Shown in pieces: positions 1-10,000 of a stretch of DNA of 64,000 bases. Numbering within the stretch: position 1 is the first letter of the stretch; the number at the start of each line of letters is the position of its first letter. This DNA comes from Vagococcus acidifermentans (GTDB taxonomy: Bacteria; Bacillota; Bacilli; Lactobacillales; Vagococcaceae). The position numbers and the translations under genes were made by a program. The stretch is taken from assembly GCF_003987655.1 (NCBI RefSeq), contig NZ_NGKC01000001.1, forward strand, positions 62,001 to 126,000. Reading direction: 5' to 3'. The notes beneath the pieces were generated by a model that worked only from the letters and a program-made list of their open reading frames with translations, was not told the DNA's origin and ran no database searches.

Positions 1-689
1 AAACGATTAATGGGCTGATTTTACCGGATGAGGGAACGATTACTATTAAAGGTAAGCCTCTCAAGGAAGAAACGATTTGGGATGTCCGCCGCACAATCGG
101 CATGGTGTTTCAAAATCCGGATAATCAGTTTGTCGGGTCGACAGTTGAGGATGATGTGGCATTCGGGCTGGAAAATCAGGGAATTCCCCGTGAGGATATG
201 TTGCAGCGGGTATCGCAGGCGCTTGAACAGGTTAGAATGAGTGAATTCTCAACTAAAGAGCCTGCCCGGCTGTCAGGCGGCCAGAAACAGCGTGTAGCTA
301 TTGCCGGCGTCATTGCGCTGCGTCCTGACGTGATCATCCTAGATGAGGCGACGTCCATGCTTGACCCTCAAGGGCGGCGCGAGGTCATTGAGACAATTGA
401 AAAAATAAAAGAAGAAGAAAATTTGACGGTCATTTCTATTACACACGATATTGACGAGGCGGCAAACGCCAGCCGTGTACTGGTCATGAAGCAAGGGACG
501 ATTATTAAGGAAGGCACACCGGAAGCGATCTTCTCTGAGGGGGATAAGCTGATTGAGTGGGGGCTGGACGTGCCGTTTCCTGAGAAATTAAAGAGTGCAT
601 TGGCGAAAAAAGGCGTCACAGTACCTGAGGGATACTTGACAGAGGAAGGATTGGTTGATTGGCTATGGACATCCAGTTTGAAAAAGTAA
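1..689 (+). CDS. ecfA1: Energy-coupling factor transporter ATPase EcfA1 (5' truncated)
   Basis: This is one of the two ATPases of the ECF vitamin/metal transporter module; it hydrolyses ATP on the cytoplasmic face together with EcfA2 and drives substrate-binding S components through EcfT. The open frame begins at base 3 and has no start inside the window, so the N-terminus with the Walker A motif is missing. What remains shows the Q-loop region ([13 protein letters not shown]), the ABC signature [13 protein letters not shown], Walker B ([13 protein letters not shown]) and the switch histidine (SITHD), which are characteristic of EcfA1/CbiO. It overlaps the start of ecfA2 and lies in the conserved Bacilli order ecfA1-ecfA2-ecfT-truA-rplM-rpsI. 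The family call is firm; only the missing 5' end is unknown. Confidence 0.95.
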   Translation, partial: TINGLILPDEGTITIKGKPLKEETIWDVRRTIGMVFQNPDNQFVGSTVEDDVAFGLENQGIPREDMLQRVSQALEQVRMSEFSTKEPARLSGGQKQRVAIAGVIALRPDVIILDEATSMLDPQGRREVIETIEKIKEEENLTVISITHDIDEAANASRVLVMKQGTIIKEGTPEAIFSEGDKLIEWGLDVPFPEKLKSALAKKGVTVPEGYLTEEGLVDWLWTSSLKK

Positions 690-1543
690 ATTTTACCTAT
701 CAGCCGAATACGCCTTTTGAACAGCGTGTGCTTTATGATATTGACTTGGATATAAAAGCGGGCAGCTATACAGCGCTAGTCGGGCATACCGGCAGCGGCA
801 AGTCCACACTGCTGCAGCATTTGAATGCACTGCTGAAGCCGACGAGCGGGAAGGTAACACTGGGAGACCGTGTCATTTTACCGGAGACAAGTAATAAAAA
901 TTTAAAACCGATACGGAAAAAAGTCGGGATTGTGTTCCAATTTCCGGAAGCCCAATTGTTTGAAGAAACAGTGGCAAGGGATATCGCGTTTGGTCCGAAA
1001 AATTTCGGAGTTTCCGAGGAAGAGGCATTGCAGCTAGCAAAGGACACGCTGACGATGGTCGGACTGGACGAGAGTTATATGGAGCGCTCGCCGTTTGATT
1101 TATCCGGCGGACAGATGCGGCGGGTGGCCATTGCCGGTGTGTTGGCAATGGAGCCGGAAGTCATTGTCTTGGACGAACCGACTGCCGGACTGGACCCTGA
1201 AGGCCGGAAAGAGATGATGGAGATGTTTTATCATCTGCATGAGGAACATCAGCTGACCGTTGTCCTAGTGACGCATTTAATGGATGATGTTGCGGAGTTT
1301 GCCGATCAGATGATTGTGTTGGAAAAGGGCAGGATTCAGAAAAACGGTACGCCGCGGGAAGTTTTTTCCGATTTTGAATGGCTGGAAAGCAAGCAGTTAG
1401 GAGTCCCTACGGCGACACGGTTCGCGCTGCGGTTAAAGGAAAAGGGGCTATCTTTAAGGAAATTGCCGCTGACCGCGGATGAATTAGCTGATGAACTGGT
1501 CTGGCTGATGACAGAAAACGGGAAGTCGGGTGATGTGTTATGA
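665..1543 (+). CDS. ecfA2: Energy-coupling factor transporter ATPase EcfA2
   Basis: This is the second ATPase of the ECF transporter, paired with EcfA1. Walker A is GHTGSGKST near residue 40, the Q-loop reads [12 protein letters not shown], the signature is [13 protein letters not shown], Walker B is [13 protein letters not shown] and the switch region is LVTHLMDD. The QFPE sequence after the Q-loop is typical of EcfA2. Two starts are possible. The ATG at 665 gives the family-like N-terminus MDIQFEKV, whereas the TTG at 659 sits at a better distance from the GAGGAAGG ribosome site at about 642-649. The gene overlaps the end of ecfA1 and shares an ATGA overlap with ecfT, indicating translational coupling. 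Confidence 0.96.
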   Translation: MDIQFEKVNFTYQPNTPFEQRVLYDIDLDIKAGSYTALVGHTGSGKSTLLQHLNALLKPTSGKVTLGDRVILPETSNKNLKPIRKKVGIVFQFPEAQLFEETVARDIAFGPKNFGVSEEEALQLAKDTLTMVGLDESYMERSPFDLSGGQMRRVAIAGVLAMEPEVIVLDEPTAGLDPEGRKEMMEMFYHLHEEHQLTVVLVTHLMDDVAEFADQMIVLEKGRIQKNGTPREVFSDFEWLESKQLGVPTATRFALRLKEKGLSLRKLPLTADELADELVWLMTENGKSGDVL

Positions 1544-2337
1544 TGGACAAACTGATTCTCGGCAGGTTTATCCCGGGAGATTCTGTCGTTCACAGACTTG
1601 ATCCGCGGACCAAGCTGGTTGCCAGTTTTTATTTTATTGCCATTATTTTCCTTTGTAATAATTTTGCGTCATTTGGGTTGATGCTTGCGTTTACGTTTTT
1701 TGCGATACTTATGTCCCGCATTGATATAAAGTTCTTCTTGCGGGGTGTCAGGCCGCTTATCTGGCTGATTTTGTTTACGGTGATGCTGCAGGTTTTGTTC
1801 ACCAGAGGCGGGGAGGAGTATTTCAGCTGGGGATTTATCGCGATAACCAAGTACGGTCTGCAAAACGGTGTGTTTATCTTTTTCCGTTTCGTGATGATTA
1901 TTATGATGTCTACGCTATTGACGCTGACGACACCGCCGCTGTCACTGGCCGATGCCATTGAGTATTTGCTGAAGCCGCTCAAGGTGTTTCGTTTTCCAGC
2001 CCATGAGGTTTCATTGATGCTGTCGATTGCGCTGCGTTTTGTGCCGACTTTGATGGACGAAACAGAAAAAATCATGAACGCTCAGCGGGCGCGCGGCGTA
2101 GATTTCAGCGAAGGCAACCTGATGCAGAAGATGCGGGCGATTGTGCCTCTGTTGATTCCGTTGTTTGTCAGCAGTTTCAACCGGGCGGAGGACTTGGCGA
2201 CTGCGATGGAGGCACGGGGCTATCAGGGTGGCGACGGGCGGACTAAGTACCGCATTCTCCAATGGCAGCTGGTCGACACACTGGTGCTGGTCGTCTTTGC
2301 TTTACTGACAGCAGGATTATTTTTTGTAAGAGTGTAA
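1540..2337 (+). CDS. ecfT: Energy-coupling factor transporter transmembrane protein EcfT
   Basis: EcfT is the membrane scaffold that connects the EcfA1/A2 ATPases to interchangeable substrate-binding S proteins. The 265-residue product has several hydrophobic segments (about 25-60, 70-85, 105-130 and 240-262) and the conserved opening HRLDPRTKL seen in Bacilli EcfT. The coupling region carries two Ala-Arg-Gly motifs, ARGVD near residue 187 and ARGYQ near residue 229, which contact the ATPases in this family. The ATG lies four bases inside the end of ecfA2. A hairpin follows the stop codon. No S component is encoded next to it, as expected for a group II shared module. Confidence 0.95.
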   Translation: MMDKLILGRFIPGDSVVHRLDPRTKLVASFYFIAIIFLCNNFASFGLMLAFTFFAILMSRIDIKFFLRGVRPLIWLILFTVMLQVLFTRGGEEYFSWGFIAITKYGLQNGVFIFFRFVMIIMMSTLLTLTTPPLSLADAIEYLLKPLKVFRFPAHEVSLMLSIALRFVPTLMDETEKIMNAQRARGVDFSEGNLMQKMRAIVPLLIPLFVSSFNRAEDLATAMEARGYQGGDGRTKYRILQWQLVDTLVLVVFALLTAGLFFVRV

Positions 2338-2342
2338 AATGC

Positions 2343-2372
2343 AACCAGTATCCGATTTGGATACTGGTTTTT
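2343..2372 (+). terminator. Hairpin between ecfT and truA
   Basis: A perfect 11-bp stem (arms AACCAGTATCC and GGATACTGGTT) around a GATTT loop is followed by a short run of T. It sits immediately after the ecfT stop codon. The T tract is only five bases long, so partial readthrough into truA is likely. No separate truA promoter is obvious in the 16 bases that follow. Confidence 0.6.
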
Positions 2373-2387
2373 AAAAGGAGAGGAACT

Positions 2388-3128
2388 ATGCCAAGATATA
2401 AAGCGGTCATTGCGTATGACGGGACTCATTATGCCGGATTTCAGATACAGCAAAATGCGCATACGATACAGGCCGAAATCGAGCAAACGTTAAGCAGACT
2501 GAACAATCAGCAGCACGTGACTATTCACCCGTCCGGCCGGACAGATGCGGGGGTGCATGCGAAGGGGCAGGTCATTCATTTTGATTACCCTCATGTCATG
2601 GATGAGGAGCGCTTCCGCTTTGCCCTTGACACGCAGACACCTGCGGATATCAGCGTGCGAAAGCTTGAACGGGTATCTGACGATTTTCACGCACGCTATT
2701 TGGTAAAGGAGAAAATCTACGAGTATTATGTTGATTTGAGCAAGTCGCGTGATCCGTTCAAACGTTTGTACGCGACTCATTATATTTACCCGCTAGATAT
2801 TCCGAGAATGCAGCGTGCAGCCAAGGCAATCGAAGGTACGCATGATTTTTCAGTGTTTTGTGCGACAGGCACCAAAGTCACCGACAAGACGAGGACAGTT
2901 TATGATGCGCGGATTGAGCGAATCGGCGAGACTGGACTTAAATTTACTTTTCGCGGGAATGGTTTTCTTTACAAAATGGTGCGGATGCTTGTAGGCACTT
3001 TGCTGAAAATCGGTAATGGCCGGCTGCCGGAACAGGCGATTGAGCTTGCACTGGCGACTTGCGACAAAAAGATGACTGGTCCGACAGCAGCACCTGAGGG
3101 ATTGTTTTTGTCGGAGGTAAAATATTAA
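2388..3128 (+). CDS. truA: tRNA pseudouridine(38-40) synthase TruA
   Basis: TruA converts uridines 38-40 in the tRNA anticodon stem to pseudouridine. The product is 246 residues, the normal size. The N-terminus RYKAVIAYDGTHYAGFQ is typical, and the catalytic aspartate is Asp53 in GRTDAGVHA. The C-terminal half contains FHARY and the RNA-binding segment FRGNGFLYKMVRMLVGTL. An in-frame open stretch begins earlier at 2262, but the ATG at 2388 follows AAGGAGAGGAAC and gives the family N-terminus, so it is preferred. The gene sits between the ECF module and rplM as in most Bacilli. Confidence 0.96.
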   Translation: MPRYKAVIAYDGTHYAGFQIQQNAHTIQAEIEQTLSRLNNQQHVTIHPSGRTDAGVHAKGQVIHFDYPHVMDEERFRFALDTQTPADISVRKLERVSDDFHARYLVKEKIYEYYVDLSKSRDPFKRLYATHYIYPLDIPRMQRAAKAIEGTHDFSVFCATGTKVTDKTRTVYDARIERIGETGLKFTFRGNGFLYKMVRMLVGTLLKIGNGRLPEQAIELALATCDKKMTGPTAAPEGLFLSEVKY

Positions 3129-3157
3129 TTTTTTTTGCATAAGATGGCGGTTTTTCA

Positions 3158-3186
3158 TTGACATATCAAGGAATAAGCGATATTAT
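3158..3186 (+). promoter_or_regulatory. Promoter of rplM-rpsI
   Basis: A consensus -35 TTGACA (3158-3163) and a -10 TATTAT (3181-3186) are separated by exactly 17 bases. It stands just upstream of the L13-type leader and gives rplM-rpsI its own strong sigma-A promoter. Confidence 0.8.
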
Positions 3187-3199
3187 GATAAATGGTATT

Positions 3200-3245
3200 G
3201 TTTGCCCCACGATGAGCCCCGGAAACTTATTGTGACTTGTCAAAC
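3200..3245 (+). promoter_or_regulatory. L13-type ribosomal protein leader
   Basis: The 5' untranslated region folds into a nested structure. An outer helix pairs GTTTG (3200-3204) with CAAAC (3241-3245). An inner 9-bp helix, with two G-U pairs, joins CACGATGAG (3208-3216, taking the C at 3208) to CTTATTGTG (3226-3234) around a CCCCGGAAA loop. Bacilli carry an L13 autoregulatory leader at this position, so this is probably the site where L13 represses its own operon. The structure is read directly from the sequence; the regulatory role is inferred. Confidence 0.65.
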
Positions 3246-3272
3246 ATCAGAACAAAATTGGAGGAAACAAAC

Positions 3273-3716
3273 GTGCGTACAACATACATGGCCAAAAATG
3301 GCGAAATCGATCGTAAATGGTACGTAGTGGATGCAACAGATGTGTCTTTAGGACGTCTATCTGCTGTTGTGGCATCTATTCTACGCGGAAAAAATAAACC
3401 AATCTTCACCCCACATGTGGACACTGGAGATTATGTTATTGTTATCAATGCTGACAAAGTAAAATTAACTGGAAACAAAGCAAGCGACAAATTCTATTAC
3501 CGTCATAGCCAATACCCAGGTGGTCTGACATCTGTATCTGCTGGTGAATTGCGTGAAAAGAATGCTCGCCGTCTGGTAGAGACATCTGTTAAAGGCATGC
3601 TGCCAAAGAATACTTTGGGACGTAAACAAGGTGCGAAATTGCATGTTTACGCTGAAGCAGAGCATCCGCATCAAGCACAGCAACCAGAAGTACTAGACAT
3701 TACAAACCTAATTTAA
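3273..3716 (+). CDS. rplM: 50S ribosomal protein L13
   Basis: L13 is an early-assembly protein of the large ribosomal subunit. The 147-residue product shows the L13 hallmarks: a [29 protein letters not shown] stretch near the N-terminus, the HVDTGDYV motif, and the MLPKNTLGR segment near residue 110. The GTG start at 3273 is preceded by GGAGG at 3260-3264 and gives the normal N-terminus ([11 protein letters not shown]). An in-frame TTG at 3237 would run back through the leader structure and is rejected. It is co-transcribed with rpsI, 13 bases downstream. Confidence 0.97.
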   Translation: MRTTYMAKNGEIDRKWYVVDATDVSLGRLSAVVASILRGKNKPIFTPHVDTGDYVIVINADKVKLTGNKASDKFYYRHSQYPGGLTSVSAGELREKNARRLVETSVKGMLPKNTLGRKQGAKLHVYAEAEHPHQAQQPEVLDITNLI

Positions 3717-3729
3717 GGAGGGAATTTCA

Positions 3730-4122
3730 TTGGCTAAAGTACAATATTTCGGCACAGGCCGTCGTAAAAAATCAGTATCCCGTGTACGTCTGGTACCAGG
3801 TACTGGCAAAATCACTATCAACAACAAAGACGTTGAAGAATATATTCCGCACGCTGATTTGCGTGAGGTTATCTTACAACCATTAAATGTCACTGAAACA
3901 AAAGGCACATACGATGTGCTGGTTAACGTTCACGGTGGCGGATATGCAGGACAAGCCGGCGCAACGCGTCATGGTATTGCCCGTGCATTGCTTGAAGTTG
4001 ACCCGGACTTCCGTACCCCATTGAAACGCGCTGGTCTATTGACTCGTGACGCTCGTATGGTCGAACGTAAAAAACCAGGTCTTAAAAAAGCTCGTAAAGC
4101 TTCACAATTCTCAAAACGTTAA
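3730..4122 (+). CDS. rpsI: 30S ribosomal protein S9
   Basis: S9 belongs to the small-subunit head; its C-terminal tail reaches the P-site tRNA. The 130-residue product has the family motifs [16 protein letters not shown] at the N-terminus, [19 protein letters not shown] in the middle, and the basic tail ending QFSKR. It starts with TTG at 3730, with AAGGAGGG a few bases upstream. It is the last gene of the rplM-rpsI unit and is followed by a clear terminator. Confidence 0.97.
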   Translation: MAKVQYFGTGRRKKSVSRVRLVPGTGKITINNKDVEEYIPHADLREVILQPLNVTETKGTYDVLVNVHGGGYAGQAGATRHGIARALLEVDPDFRTPLKRAGLLTRDARMVERKKPGLKKARKASQFSKR

Positions 4123-4144
4123 TCTTTCTTATATCAAAAACTCA

Positions 4145-4179
4145 AGACACTTTCCAAATTTTGGAGAGTGTCTTTTTTT
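4145..4179 (+). terminator. Terminator of rplM-rpsI
   Basis: An 11-bp stem (arms AGACACTTTCC and GGAGAGTGTCT, one G-U pair) is followed by seven T residues, a standard Rho-independent terminator. It separates the ribosomal genes from the Wadjet cluster. Confidence 0.88.
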
Positions 4180-4250
4180 GATGGGGGTATGACTTTTCCG
4201 TACTCTGTTACTAATTGAACTTAGTGTAACTGTCTATATATTTTTAGAAT

Positions 4251-4312
4251 ATTTCTCAGAAAAAAATGAAACGTTGCATGTTGTTTAAGGCAGTATAAAA
4301 ATACTGAGAAAT
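4251..4312 (+). repeat. Separated inverted repeat upstream of jetA
   Basis: A perfect 9-bp inverted repeat, ATTTCTCAG (4251-4259) and CTGAGAAAT (4304-4312), flanks 44 AT-rich bases in the gap between rpsI and jetA. It lies about 50 bases upstream of the probable jet -10 box. It could be a regulator site or DNA loop; in AT-rich DNA a chance match cannot be excluded. The rest of the 4180-4357 gap holds nothing else recognisable. Confidence 0.35.
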
Positions 4313-4357
4313 CACAATTATTTTCTTAGGTTTTTCATTATTACTGATAGCACTTCA

Positions 4358-4366
4358 TGTTATACT
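4358..4366 (+). promoter_or_regulatory. Extended -10 promoter of jetABCD
   Basis: The sequence TGTTATACT (TG at 4358-4359, TATACT at 4361-4366) is an extended -10 element, 33 bases before the jetA start. The -35 region 17 bases upstream (TTATTA) is poor, which suits an extended -10 promoter. The jetA ribosome site GAGGAGGAGG follows at 4383-4392. Confidence 0.6.
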
Positions 4367-4398
4367 AAAATCAAATAAATTTGAGGAGGAGGCGTCGA

Positions 4399-5898
4399 AT
4401 GCCTCAATTTTTTGAAAACCCATCTGACTATAAAAAAATCACTGAAATTGCGTACTTGAATGCCGACTCTAATCATATACGTTACCGGATGATAATGCGG
4501 TATTTTTTTGTCCAGCATGAACGTATGCGGGATTTCATATATCCAGAAGATATTTTGACTTTTATGGAAACACAGCATGTGAAAGACTATACGATCGAAC
4601 GTCTGACGCAAGATTTGAAACAATTAGTTGCCTGGAAAAATATTAGCGAAAGCTATGAGGTGAAAAATCCGCGGACCATTGAAGAGTTCAATCGCCGCAA
4701 TTCTCGGTATCAGATTCTGCCGATCAGTGTGGAGATTGAACGGATGATGCTGACGTTGGAGCGGCAGGGCGATACGTTTAAGGGATCGTTGGATGTTCGT
4801 TTGTTTGAGAAGTTTTATCGTATTTTGGCGGATTTCATTGAGTCGGAGCTGGATAATCAGCAGTTGTTGGATGCTTGGGAAGAGGTTGTGCTCAGGTTCA
4901 AGGTTGTCAGGGAAACAACAGCGGATTATATGGCATACTTGAGTTCGGATGATGCGGAGTTTGGAACACAAAAGTTGAAGTTGTTAGAATTTAAAGAAAA
5001 GTTCATTCGCTATTTACGGGATTTTATTTTAGGTTCTCACCAAATGGCTGCGAAAATCCGCCAGTTGTTAGAGGAGAAGGAAAGTATTCAACAGCGAATA
5101 GTGCGGTTGAGTAGTGTACCGGATTTTATCCCGCGATTTGAGACGGATATCTTGAACCCGGAACAAAAGTTGAAAGAAGCACAAGAGATTTTTCAAAGTA
5201 TTCACGATTGGTTTATTGATCATCCCCAACATCTTGCCGAGTATACGTTATTGAATCAGCGAACAGATGAAATGATCCGGAAAATCACTCGGGCGATTCG
5301 TGACATTGGCGAGGAGCGCAGCCGGCGATCCAGTCGCAAAAAAGATTATCTCCATATGGCGAAATGGTTTCACCATTGTGAAGATATAGGCAAGGCGCAT
5401 CAGTTATCTGCGACGGTTTTTGGTGTGGAACATCCGCGGCACTATTGGACAGGAGAGGTCGCTACCAGCGATATTTACGGCGATATCTGGCAACAAGAAC
5501 CCAGCGTCTATTACTTGAAGGGGAGGATTCGGGAATATCGCGAATCTACTAAAAATGCCTCATTCACTTTGAAGCGGGCGGAGAAAGATAAGTTGATGAG
5601 AGAATATGAATCTCAACAGAGAAAACTCTTAGCACTTTTAGACACGTTTATTATTGACGGGCAAATTCAACCTGGGAAACATGCACTTATTCCGAAAGAA
5701 ATTCGGCGGATTTTTTTAAAATGGTTTGCCCAAGGAATCCTTAGTAATGAAGGAGTCTTCACGAATGAGTTCGGCCACCGCTTGAAATTAGAGCGTTTAA
5801 AGGAAACAGCTGTGCTGGAATCTGATGATGGCGTATTGGAAATAGAAAACTTTAAGTTCAGTTTATTAGCTCAAGGAGAAACCAATGAAAAACAATGA
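4399..5898 (+). CDS. jetA: Wadjet protein JetA (TIGR02677/DUF2397 family), kleisin-like subunit
   Basis: JetA is the kleisin-like subunit of the Wadjet SMC complex, which recognises and cleaves small circular plasmids. The 499-residue product matches the TIGR02677/DUF2397 pattern: an N-terminal stretch with YLNADSNHIRYRMIMRYF, winged-helix-like segments in the first 130 residues, a charged helical middle (about 200-330), and a C-terminal part containing an RKLLALLD helix. The ATG at 4399 follows a GAGGAGGAGG ribosome site; an upstream in-frame TTG at 4381 lies inside that site and is rejected. The gene overlaps jetB by 14 bases. The family call is from sequence pattern and gene order; plasmid restriction is known for the family, not shown here. 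Confidence 0.88.
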   Translation: MPQFFENPSDYKKITEIAYLNADSNHIRYRMIMRYFFVQHERMRDFIYPEDILTFMETQHVKDYTIERLTQDLKQLVAWKNISESYEVKNPRTIEEFNRRNSRYQILPISVEIERMMLTLERQGDTFKGSLDVRLFEKFYRILADFIESELDNQQLLDAWEEVVLRFKVVRETTADYMAYLSSDDAEFGTQKLKLLEFKEKFIRYLRDFILGSHQMAAKIRQLLEEKESIQQRIVRLSSVPDFIPRFETDILNPEQKLKEAQEIFQSIHDWFIDHPQHLAEYTLLNQRTDEMIRKITRAIRDIGEERSRRSSRKKDYLHMAKWFHHCEDIGKAHQLSATVFGVEHPRHYWTGEVATSDIYGDIWQQEPSVYYLKGRIREYRESTKNASFTLKRAEKDKLMREYESQQRKLLALLDTFIIDGQIQPGKHALIPKEIRRIFLKWFAQGILSNEGVFTNEFGHRLKLERLKETAVLESDDGVLEIENFKFSLLAQGETNEKQ

Positions 5899-7033
5899 CA
5901 GGCTTAAAACAGCGCTGAAGCTGCTGTTTAACAATTACTGGATTATTCGAGATCAGCAGCCGGATGAGTACGCCTTATTAAAAAGTGTTGAAAAAGAAGT
6001 TTATCAGTTGGTAAAAGAGCGGTTTGGCTTTGCTATACGCTTCACACCGGACTACATCAAAATGGAAAAGATTCCGGTTGAAGCGAAATCTTGGATGGGT
6101 TTCCAGGAATTTCAATTGCCAGAAGACTACGCTCTTTTTTGTTGTTTACTGGCATTTTTAGAAGAACGCAGCCGCGCACCGTATTTTCTCTTAAGTCATA
6201 TTTGTGAAGACCTTCTTCGTTTATATCCTGTGAAGGATGCCATCAACTGGCAAAATTTCACTCACCGCAAATCGTTGATCAGGGTATTGAAGAAAGCAGC
6301 CTCCTTTCATTTGATAGAAGAGCGTGACGGGACGACTGAATTGTTCGGGCAAGACGAATCAGCTGAAGTCCTGTATTATGCCACTGGGTATGAGCGGACG
6401 TTTATGCGGCCGTATCCTGAAGACATTGCGAGTTTTGCTGCGGTGGAGGAGTTGGCAGCTATTGATCAACAGATTTTTCAGCAGGAAAATGCCCAGCGTT
6501 ATCTCGCGTATCGTCGTTTATTTTTAGAACCCAGTGTTCTGCGTGCTGATATTGACGAACAGTTACTATACTATTTTCGGAATCAACGCAAAGCCATTGC
6601 TGATTTTATTACCACTTATACAGATTTGACTTATGAAGTTTATAAAGATTTCTTTCAATTGACCGCTGATAATGGCAATCAACCGTTTGTTTTTCCTGGT
6701 ACAAAAGCCTTAGACGACATTCTATTGCAGTTAGGTACATTGGTGCGTCAAGAAGCGTATGTACCTGAAACAGCTGGCATGATTCGATTATCCCACGAAG
6801 AGTGGTCGGCGTTGATTATCCTGCTGTATGAAAACTATCACCATGGCTGGTCAAAGGAATATCGAGAAACGAAACCGGTACAGGTATTAGCAGCAGAACT
6901 GCTGGCATATGGCACTCAGTGGGAGCTTTTGCGCGTGGTGGAGGACGAAGTTTGGTTGCTCCCGCAATTGGCCCGCTTTTCTGGCGAATACAATGAAGAC
7001 TTTAAGAAACGGGAGAAAACAAATGGAGAATGA
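5885..7033 (+). CDS. jetB: Wadjet protein JetB (TIGR02678/DUF2398 family), KITE-like subunit
   Basis: JetB is the KITE-like partner (MukE-related role) that binds the JetA kleisin in the Wadjet complex. The product is 382 residues, normal for TIGR02678. The N-terminus has the family pattern of an LLxNxxI motif followed by a conserved E...V...F segment (residues 12-50). The region around residues 90-115 (LFCCLLAFLEERSR) matches the conserved LxxxLAxLE helix of the family. Tandem winged helices are expected but cannot be resolved by eye. It overlaps jetA by 14 bases and jetC by 11 bases, so the four genes are translationally coupled. Confidence 0.87.
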   Translation: MKNNDRLKTALKLLFNNYWIIRDQQPDEYALLKSVEKEVYQLVKERFGFAIRFTPDYIKMEKIPVEAKSWMGFQEFQLPEDYALFCCLLAFLEERSRAPYFLLSHICEDLLRLYPVKDAINWQNFTHRKSLIRVLKKAASFHLIEERDGTTELFGQDESAEVLYYATGYERTFMRPYPEDIASFAAVEELAAIDQQIFQQENAQRYLAYRRLFLEPSVLRADIDEQLLYYFRNQRKAIADFITTYTDLTYEVYKDFFQLTADNGNQPFVFPGTKALDDILLQLGTLVRQEAYVPETAGMIRLSHEEWSALIILLYENYHHGWSKEYRETKPVQVLAAELLAYGTQWELLRVVEDEVWLLPQLARFSGEYNEDFKKREKTNGE

Positions 7034-10000
7034 ACGTTGGCATCTACACCGGGCCTGCATTGTGAACTATTGGTATTTTGACGAAGCATATTTTGAGTTT
7101 TCAAAAGGGAAACTGCTTTTGCGCGGGGCGAATGGCTCCGGAAAATCTATTACTACCGCCAGCTTGCTGCCGCTTTTGCTGGACGGCAAGACAACGCCTT
7201 CCCGATTAGACCCCTTTGGCTCGTCTTCCCGAAAAATTGAGGAATACTTGCTGGGGGAAAAGGATATCGCACAATATGATGACCGAACAGGGTACTTGGT
7301 TTTGGAATACAAGTTTGGAAACAGTGATGTCTACTTCACCAGCGGCTTGGGAATTCGTGCGCGACGCGGGAAGTCACTAGACAGATGGTATTTTATTTTG
7401 ACGGATAATAGCCGTGTGGGCAGCGACTTTCCATTATGGCATGATCTGGGCGGGAATGAACGCAGACCATATTCGGAACGGGAATTATCTGGACGCTTGG
7501 CAACTAGCGGTCGTCTGACGAAAAAACAAGGGGAATATGCAGAATGGATTAATAAATATTTGTTTGCCTTCGACAGCATGGAAACATTTAACCAAATGAT
7601 CCAGCTTCAGCTTGATATACGCAAGCCCAAGTTGTCGAAAGACTTTGCCCCGACAGAAATTTATCGAATTTTGGAGGACGCTCTGCCGCAGTTGAAAGAT
7701 GAGGATCTGCATGAAGTATCGGATAGTTTGGAAAACATTGAAACTGCTAAAAACCAGTTGCAGCAGGCACAAAGTGATTTAGCAGAATTGAAGGAACTGG
7801 CTGATGCGTTTGAGACGTACCATAAGCAGGTCCAAGGGAAATACGCCAAACGTACCCTGAGTATTAGAAAAAAAGCAGAAGAATTCAAACGCAACCTGCA
7901 AGAAACAAGTGATCAGTTAATAAAAGCGCAACAGCTGCTTGCCGCATACAAGGAAAAGCGGACTGTTTTAAACAGTGAAATTGAAATTTTGCAAGAAAAA
8001 ATCAATGCCTTACAGCATCATGACATTTTTAGGCTGGAAGCTGAGCTGAACAGGCTCCAAAATGAAGTCCAAAAGCAGCGGATGCGGTTTGCAGAACTGG
8101 AGAAGCAAGCAAAAAATGCTCGGACCAGTCAGGCGAATTATCAGCAGCAGTTAGACCGTTTGGAGCTAACGTTGGAGCGGTTGAATCAACAGCAGGAAGA
8201 ATTTTTGGCGGAGCTGGATGAGCATGTAGAACATACGGGATTTACTGAGCATGACACATTGGCTGATGATTTTAAACGCTTGGGTTATGATATGAATGTT
8301 CACTATTGGAAAAGCGAATTGCGGCAATATCGCGAGGCGTTCAATGAAATGGTCAACGAAGCCCATCGGTTAGATCACGTCAACAAGCAAAAAGAGGCAA
8401 TCGTTACAACGCTCAATACACTCGCAAAAGAGCGGGAACGGATTGAGTATGATTTGAAACATTATCACGAAATGTTCGATACAGAGTTGACGAAAACGGG
8501 GGTTGCTTTGGGCGAGTGGCAAAAATCGCTGCCTTTTTCATTTCCAGAGTCAGACTGGAAGGCGATGCTGCAGCGTTTGAATGAATTGTTTGAGACAGTC
8601 CCTTCTTACGAGCAAGTGAAAGAACCGCTTTTTACTGCGTATAATAATTATCAGGTGGAACAAACTGCTTTGATGAAGGAAGAAAAATCCTCGAAACGAA
8701 GGCTTGAAAAGCAGTTACAGCAACTTCAAGAAGAACTGGCTAATTGGCGTCAAAAAAAATTGCCGGAGCCGGAGCGGCGCGCTGAGCAGCTTGCGGATCG
8801 TGAGCGGTTAAATAGCGCAGGGAAGAATTTTGTTTCTTTTTACGAGGTCATCGACTTTGTTGCAGACGTCCCGCCAGCAGAGCGTGCTCAACTTGAAGCT
8901 GCGCTGTTTAATAGCGGTATTTTGGATGCCATCGTCTGCGAAGAACTATTAGAGTTGGAAAATGAACAGCAGCTGATACCTAATCCGCAATGGCTGATCC
9001 CCACGTTAGCAGATTATTTGCAGCCGGCTGTTGGGGAGACAAACATCTCAGAAGGCTATGTGCTGGATCTATTGCAATCGATTGCGCTAGAGAAGGATGC
9101 TCAGGCGGTTACTGTGATTGACCTCAACGGCTCCTATGATTTGGGCATTTATCGCGGGAAAGCTGGTGACAGCCAAAAAAGCCAGTTTATCGGCAAAGAA
9201 AGTCAAAAACGCTTTTTGCAAGAAAAAGTAACTGCGATCGAAGCTCTGATTGCAGATAAAGAAAGAGAAATCCAAATAAGTACTGACTTAATCTTAGAAA
9301 TCCAGGAAAGGATCATTGCTACTAAGGAATGCTTCGAACATATCCCCGACAGCAAGGAGCTTCAGGATATCCACCAGCTTATTAGCGAACAGCGGCGGCA
9401 ACTATCAGATAATCAGCAAAGCAGCATGAATCAGAATCAGGAATTACAGCGAATCAGTAAGCAGCATAAAGAGTTGTATATCAAGATTCGTCAATTTCAA
9501 ACAGATCACAATCTGGCTGTAAGTGAAGAAATTGCAGAGTTGGAACAGCTTCGCAAACAACTGCAAGATTATCAAGCCGCTCTTGAAGATTTGTATGACG
9601 CATTTGCCAGAGGAGAGAGTCTGCCCGGACAAATCAGCCAGCAGCAAACGTTCTTGGCAGACAGTCATGAACGCCAGTTACAGTTGGCAGCGGAGCAGCA
9701 GCAAGTTAAACAGGAGCTGGCAAACTTCAACCGCCGCATTCAAGCAATAGAAGAACAGCTGGCCATAGAAGGAGTCGAAGAAATCCGCAATGAAATACAA
9801 ACGTCCATGACCCAGCACCAGCAAAAAAAGCAGGAGCTGACAGTGTTACATGAAGAAAAAATCCCTGAGACCACGTCACGGACTGACGATTTGAAAAAAG
9901 AGGTCGCGCAAAATCAGGAAAGCAGCGAATTTTATCAAATTTTGTATGGTTGTTGGCTGGAGGTTACCCACAGAGAAATACGTCGCTATCAAACTGAGTG

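Noticed and set aside
1629-2075. 148-residue minus-strand frame
   Set aside because: Antisense to ecfT with no ribosome site or motif.
6909-7022. 38-residue N-terminal extension of JetC
   Set aside because: It is the jetB coding region read in another frame; the ATG at 7023 yields the family N-terminus with Walker A at the proper distance.
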